A stretch of DNA of 16,327 nucleotides from Spirochaeta sp. (lineage in GTDB: Bacteria; Spirochaetota; Spirochaetia; DSM-2461): contig JAUVIY010000022.1 of the NCBI GenBank assembly GCA_030592625.1, forward strand, positions 1 to 16,327, written 5' to 3'. Below, piece after piece: positions 15,076 to 16,327 of the stretch. The stretch's first letter is position 1. The number at the start of each line of letters is the position of its first letter. A model generated the notes under the pieces. That model was not told where the DNA came from, searched no databases, and worked only from the letters and a program-made list of their open reading frames with translations. A program made the translations under genes and the position numbers.

Positions 15076-15561
15076 TTATGAGATGATCTTTGGAGAGATA
15101 TTATGAAGCTGTGGATTGATTTCCCATACGATTGAATCTTCTGTTTCCAGATGTACCGTAAAACCGAAGGATCTATGAATATTGATCGAACCTTGATTAT
15201 TTCGCATGCTGTGACTTAAAAGTTGTTGAAAACCTTTATGCTTGCAATCTTTTATCAGATCAGCCATGAGGAAGCTCCCAAGGCCTTTTTTCTGCATAGA
15301 TGGAAGTATTGCAATGTCGAAGGTATGTGCTGTTTTTGAATCCAGATTTCCACGTGGCCATATAGAGTATCGATAAAATCCAATTATCTGATTGTCATCA
15401 TAAAGATATTTAACGGTTTCTGTATCTATATTATGACTCTGAAACATTACTTCAGCTTTTTCTTCATCAGTTTTTTCACCCCATTCCGGTGGCCATTCAG
15501 CATTGATGAGCTCTATAATTTCTGAATATTGGGGTATTCCTTTTATCTCTCTGAGTTTCAT
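15076..15561 (-). CDS. GNAT-family N-acetyltransferase
   Basis: 161 residues. The acetyl-CoA-binding motif A is clear: FDIAILPSMQKKGLGSFLMA (81-100) with Q90-K-K-G-L-G95, followed by the helix DLIKDCKHKGF. Motif B is represented by LLSHSMRNNQGSINIHRSFGF (about 114-134), where a side chain or amine substrate would be positioned. Substrate is unknown; the family acetylates small amines, antibiotics, peptides or protein N-termini. The ATG at 15561 (MKLREIKG) is chosen over one at 15594 because AGGA lies seven bases upstream and the protein aligns with a normal GNAT start, whereas the upstream ATG has no SD. Base composition is markedly more AT-rich than the flanking core genes, and it sits between an antitoxin remnant and a hairpin-rich element, so recent acquisition is likely. 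Confidence 0.85.
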   Translation of the reverse strand: MKLREIKGIPQYSEIIELINAEWPPEWGEKTDEEKAEVMFQSHNIDTETVKYLYDDNQIIGFYRYSIWPRGNLDSKTAHTFDIAILPSMQKKGLGSFLMADLIKDCKHKGFQQLLSHSMRNNQGSINIHRSFGFTVHLETEDSIVWEINPQLHNISPKIIS

Positions 15562-15592
15562 ATCTACTTCCTGGAATAATTCTCGACTTGAC

Positions 15593-15810
15593 ATTTAACG
15601 ACCCGATGTTATCTGAAGTTCTGCGTCCGCCAAAGGCGGTTGGCATTTCTTTTGCCCATCAACAGTAACACCCGGTTTCTCATAAACTGTATCACATCAC
15701 TCACCAATTTGCATTTGCAAAAGATATGACAAAGCAGAATTTGGGCGAAGCCCCGGAGGAGCAAAATCCCATTTTGCTCCGCAGCAGATGAACATCTCAT
15801 ATGTTTAAAC
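15593..15810. repeat. Hairpin-rich inverted-repeat element with attC-like ends
   Basis: Outer pair: ATTTAAC (15593-15599) against GTTTAAAC (15803-15810), pairing with one bulged T. After short unpaired spacers comes an inner pair, GATGTTATCTG (15605-15615) against CAGATGAACATC (15785-15796), complementary apart from one extra base, then CTGCG (15621-15625) against CGCAG (15780-15784). Inside are CCGCC-AAA-GGCGG (15627-15639), GGGC-GAA-GCCC (15743-15753) and the perfect 10-bp hairpin GGAGCAAAAT-CCC-ATTTTGCTCC (15758-15780). An outer R-like box, unpaired spacer, inner box with an extrahelical base and variable terminal structure is the architecture of integron attC sites. On the minus strand the box next to the GNAT gene is GTTAAAT, a perfect GTTRRRY. 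At 218 bp it is long for attC, so a MITE or other structured repeat remains possible. No gene is seen in 15600-15822. Confidence 0.5.
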
Positions 15811-16115
15811 CTGTCAACAGAATTGTGTGAATCCGGGGTCTACGTATCTATTGCATTTCCGCCTCACCCGAGAGCATCAGATCAGAGCACAACAGGCAAT
15901 TACGACGATGGATCATTCTCATATACGTGGATTGGTTACCGCATGACTCAGCTACGTCGTGGAGCTTACCTCTCTCTGTTATCTCAGGATCATCTGGAAA
16001 AATATCCGGATGCCGGTTCAGATGTTTCGAGGATTCTCCGCACCGGCCGGTTATGCCCTGATCCAATACCCTTGAATGACCTCCTTGCTTATTGGTTTGT
16101 GGATAATTCTCTGGT
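15811..16115. other. Non-coding stretch 3' of the IS110-family transposase
   Basis: No convincing gene on either strand. The plus-strand frame 15823-16164 and minus-strand frame 15848-16066 lack recognisable domains, and the former runs antisense into the transposase. Position suggests the non-coding end of the insertion sequence, which in some IS110-family members encodes the guide (bridge) RNA. The IS boundary cannot be fixed from one partial copy. Confidence 0.3.
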
Positions 16116-16327
16116 TTACTTCACAGCGGTCGACATTTCCTGGCAGACGATATCCCAGATATAGCCGACCAACTCCCTCGCCACTGCAACACAGGCCACC
16201 TTGGTGTTCTTTCCCGATTCAATGAGTAATCGATAACGGGAGCACAGGCGTTTCTGAGCGCTCCAGGAGATCTCTTTGGCTCGTTCACTCGAATGGATCA
16301 TCTTTCTCTTCAGGTACATCGTTTTCC
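16116..16327 (-). mobile_element. IS110-family transposase, C-terminal fragment (5' part off the window)
   Basis: The minus-strand frame is open from the right edge to a TAA at 16118-16116, giving about 69 residues. The tail RKMIHSSERAKEISWSAQKR followed by LCSRYRLLIESGK and VACVAVARELVGYIWDIV matches the C-terminal helices of IS110-family transposases (consensus RTSERAKEISWkAQ.RLC.RYR.L...GK....v..AiARELvgFiWai). The DEDD and Tnp_20 catalytic parts, including the active serine, lie outside the window, so completeness cannot be judged. The M at 16319 is internal, not a start. It marks the right end as mobile DNA and lies ~300 bp from the structured repeat element. Confidence 0.8.

Noticed and set aside
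15562..15594. Upstream ATG (15594) as the GNAT start
   Set aside because: No SD before it and it overlaps the GTTAAAT box of the structured element; the ATG at 15561 has AGGA at seven bases.
15593..15810. CRISPR array or tRNA gene in the hairpin-rich region
   Set aside because: Hairpins are single and different from one another with no regular repeat-spacer units, and no tRNA arm signatures or anticodon loop could be assembled.
15823..16164. 113-codon plus-strand open frame at the IS flank
   Set aside because: It has no SD or recognisable domain and runs antisense into the transposase C-terminus, which matches a known family. Treated as chance.

Overview
The window looks like a chromosomal segment of a free-living Gram-negative bacterium, most probably a spirochaete (Spirochaetota). 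This is inference, from two signal peptides ending in the GGAQES / GGSAES style common in that phylum, a Na+-pumping acyl-CoA decarboxylase operon, and a secreted YD-repeat protein. Most of the window has moderately high GC with ordinary bacterial codon use. The last ~1.7 kb is clearly more AT-rich and disordered.

Layout. 1-2172 (minus): an exported protein-L-isoaspartate O-methyltransferase, followed with a 4-base GTGA overlap by a large membrane protein with a spermidine-synthase/methyltransferase-like C-terminal domain that runs off the left edge. 2370-3320 (minus): a nitrilase-superfamily amidohydrolase with a good promoter. 3477-4829 (plus): a secreted YD-repeat protein. 4826-8921 (minus): two tandem paralogous exported proteins joining a von Willebrand factor A (VWA) domain to a C-terminal CsgG/FlgO-like domain. 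The downstream copy shares its stop codon region (TTAA) with the convergent YD-repeat gene and has lost a metal-binding threonine. 8922-9360: divergent control region. 9361-13110 (plus): a compact operon for a biotin-dependent, Na+-translocating (methylmalonyl-CoA type) decarboxylase: carboxyltransferase, gamma-like membrane subunit, biotin carrier and beta subunit. 13216-14655 (minus): cardiolipin synthase.

14656-16327 is accessory DNA. It holds a broken HicB antitoxin gene (too degraded for ordinary ORF calling), an AT-rich GNAT acetyltransferase, a 218-bp hairpin-rich inverted-repeat element whose outer ends resemble integron attC core sites, and the C-terminus of an IS110-family transposase entering from the right edge.

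How the parts fit: the decarboxylase operon would convert methylmalonyl-CoA to propionyl-CoA and export Na+. The VWA pair and the YD-repeat protein are envelope or secreted proteins of unknown job. Two of the convergent genes seem to be transcribed from promoters that start exactly at the ATG (leaderless). The right end looks like a cassette-like or mobile-element insertion zone next to cardiolipin synthase.
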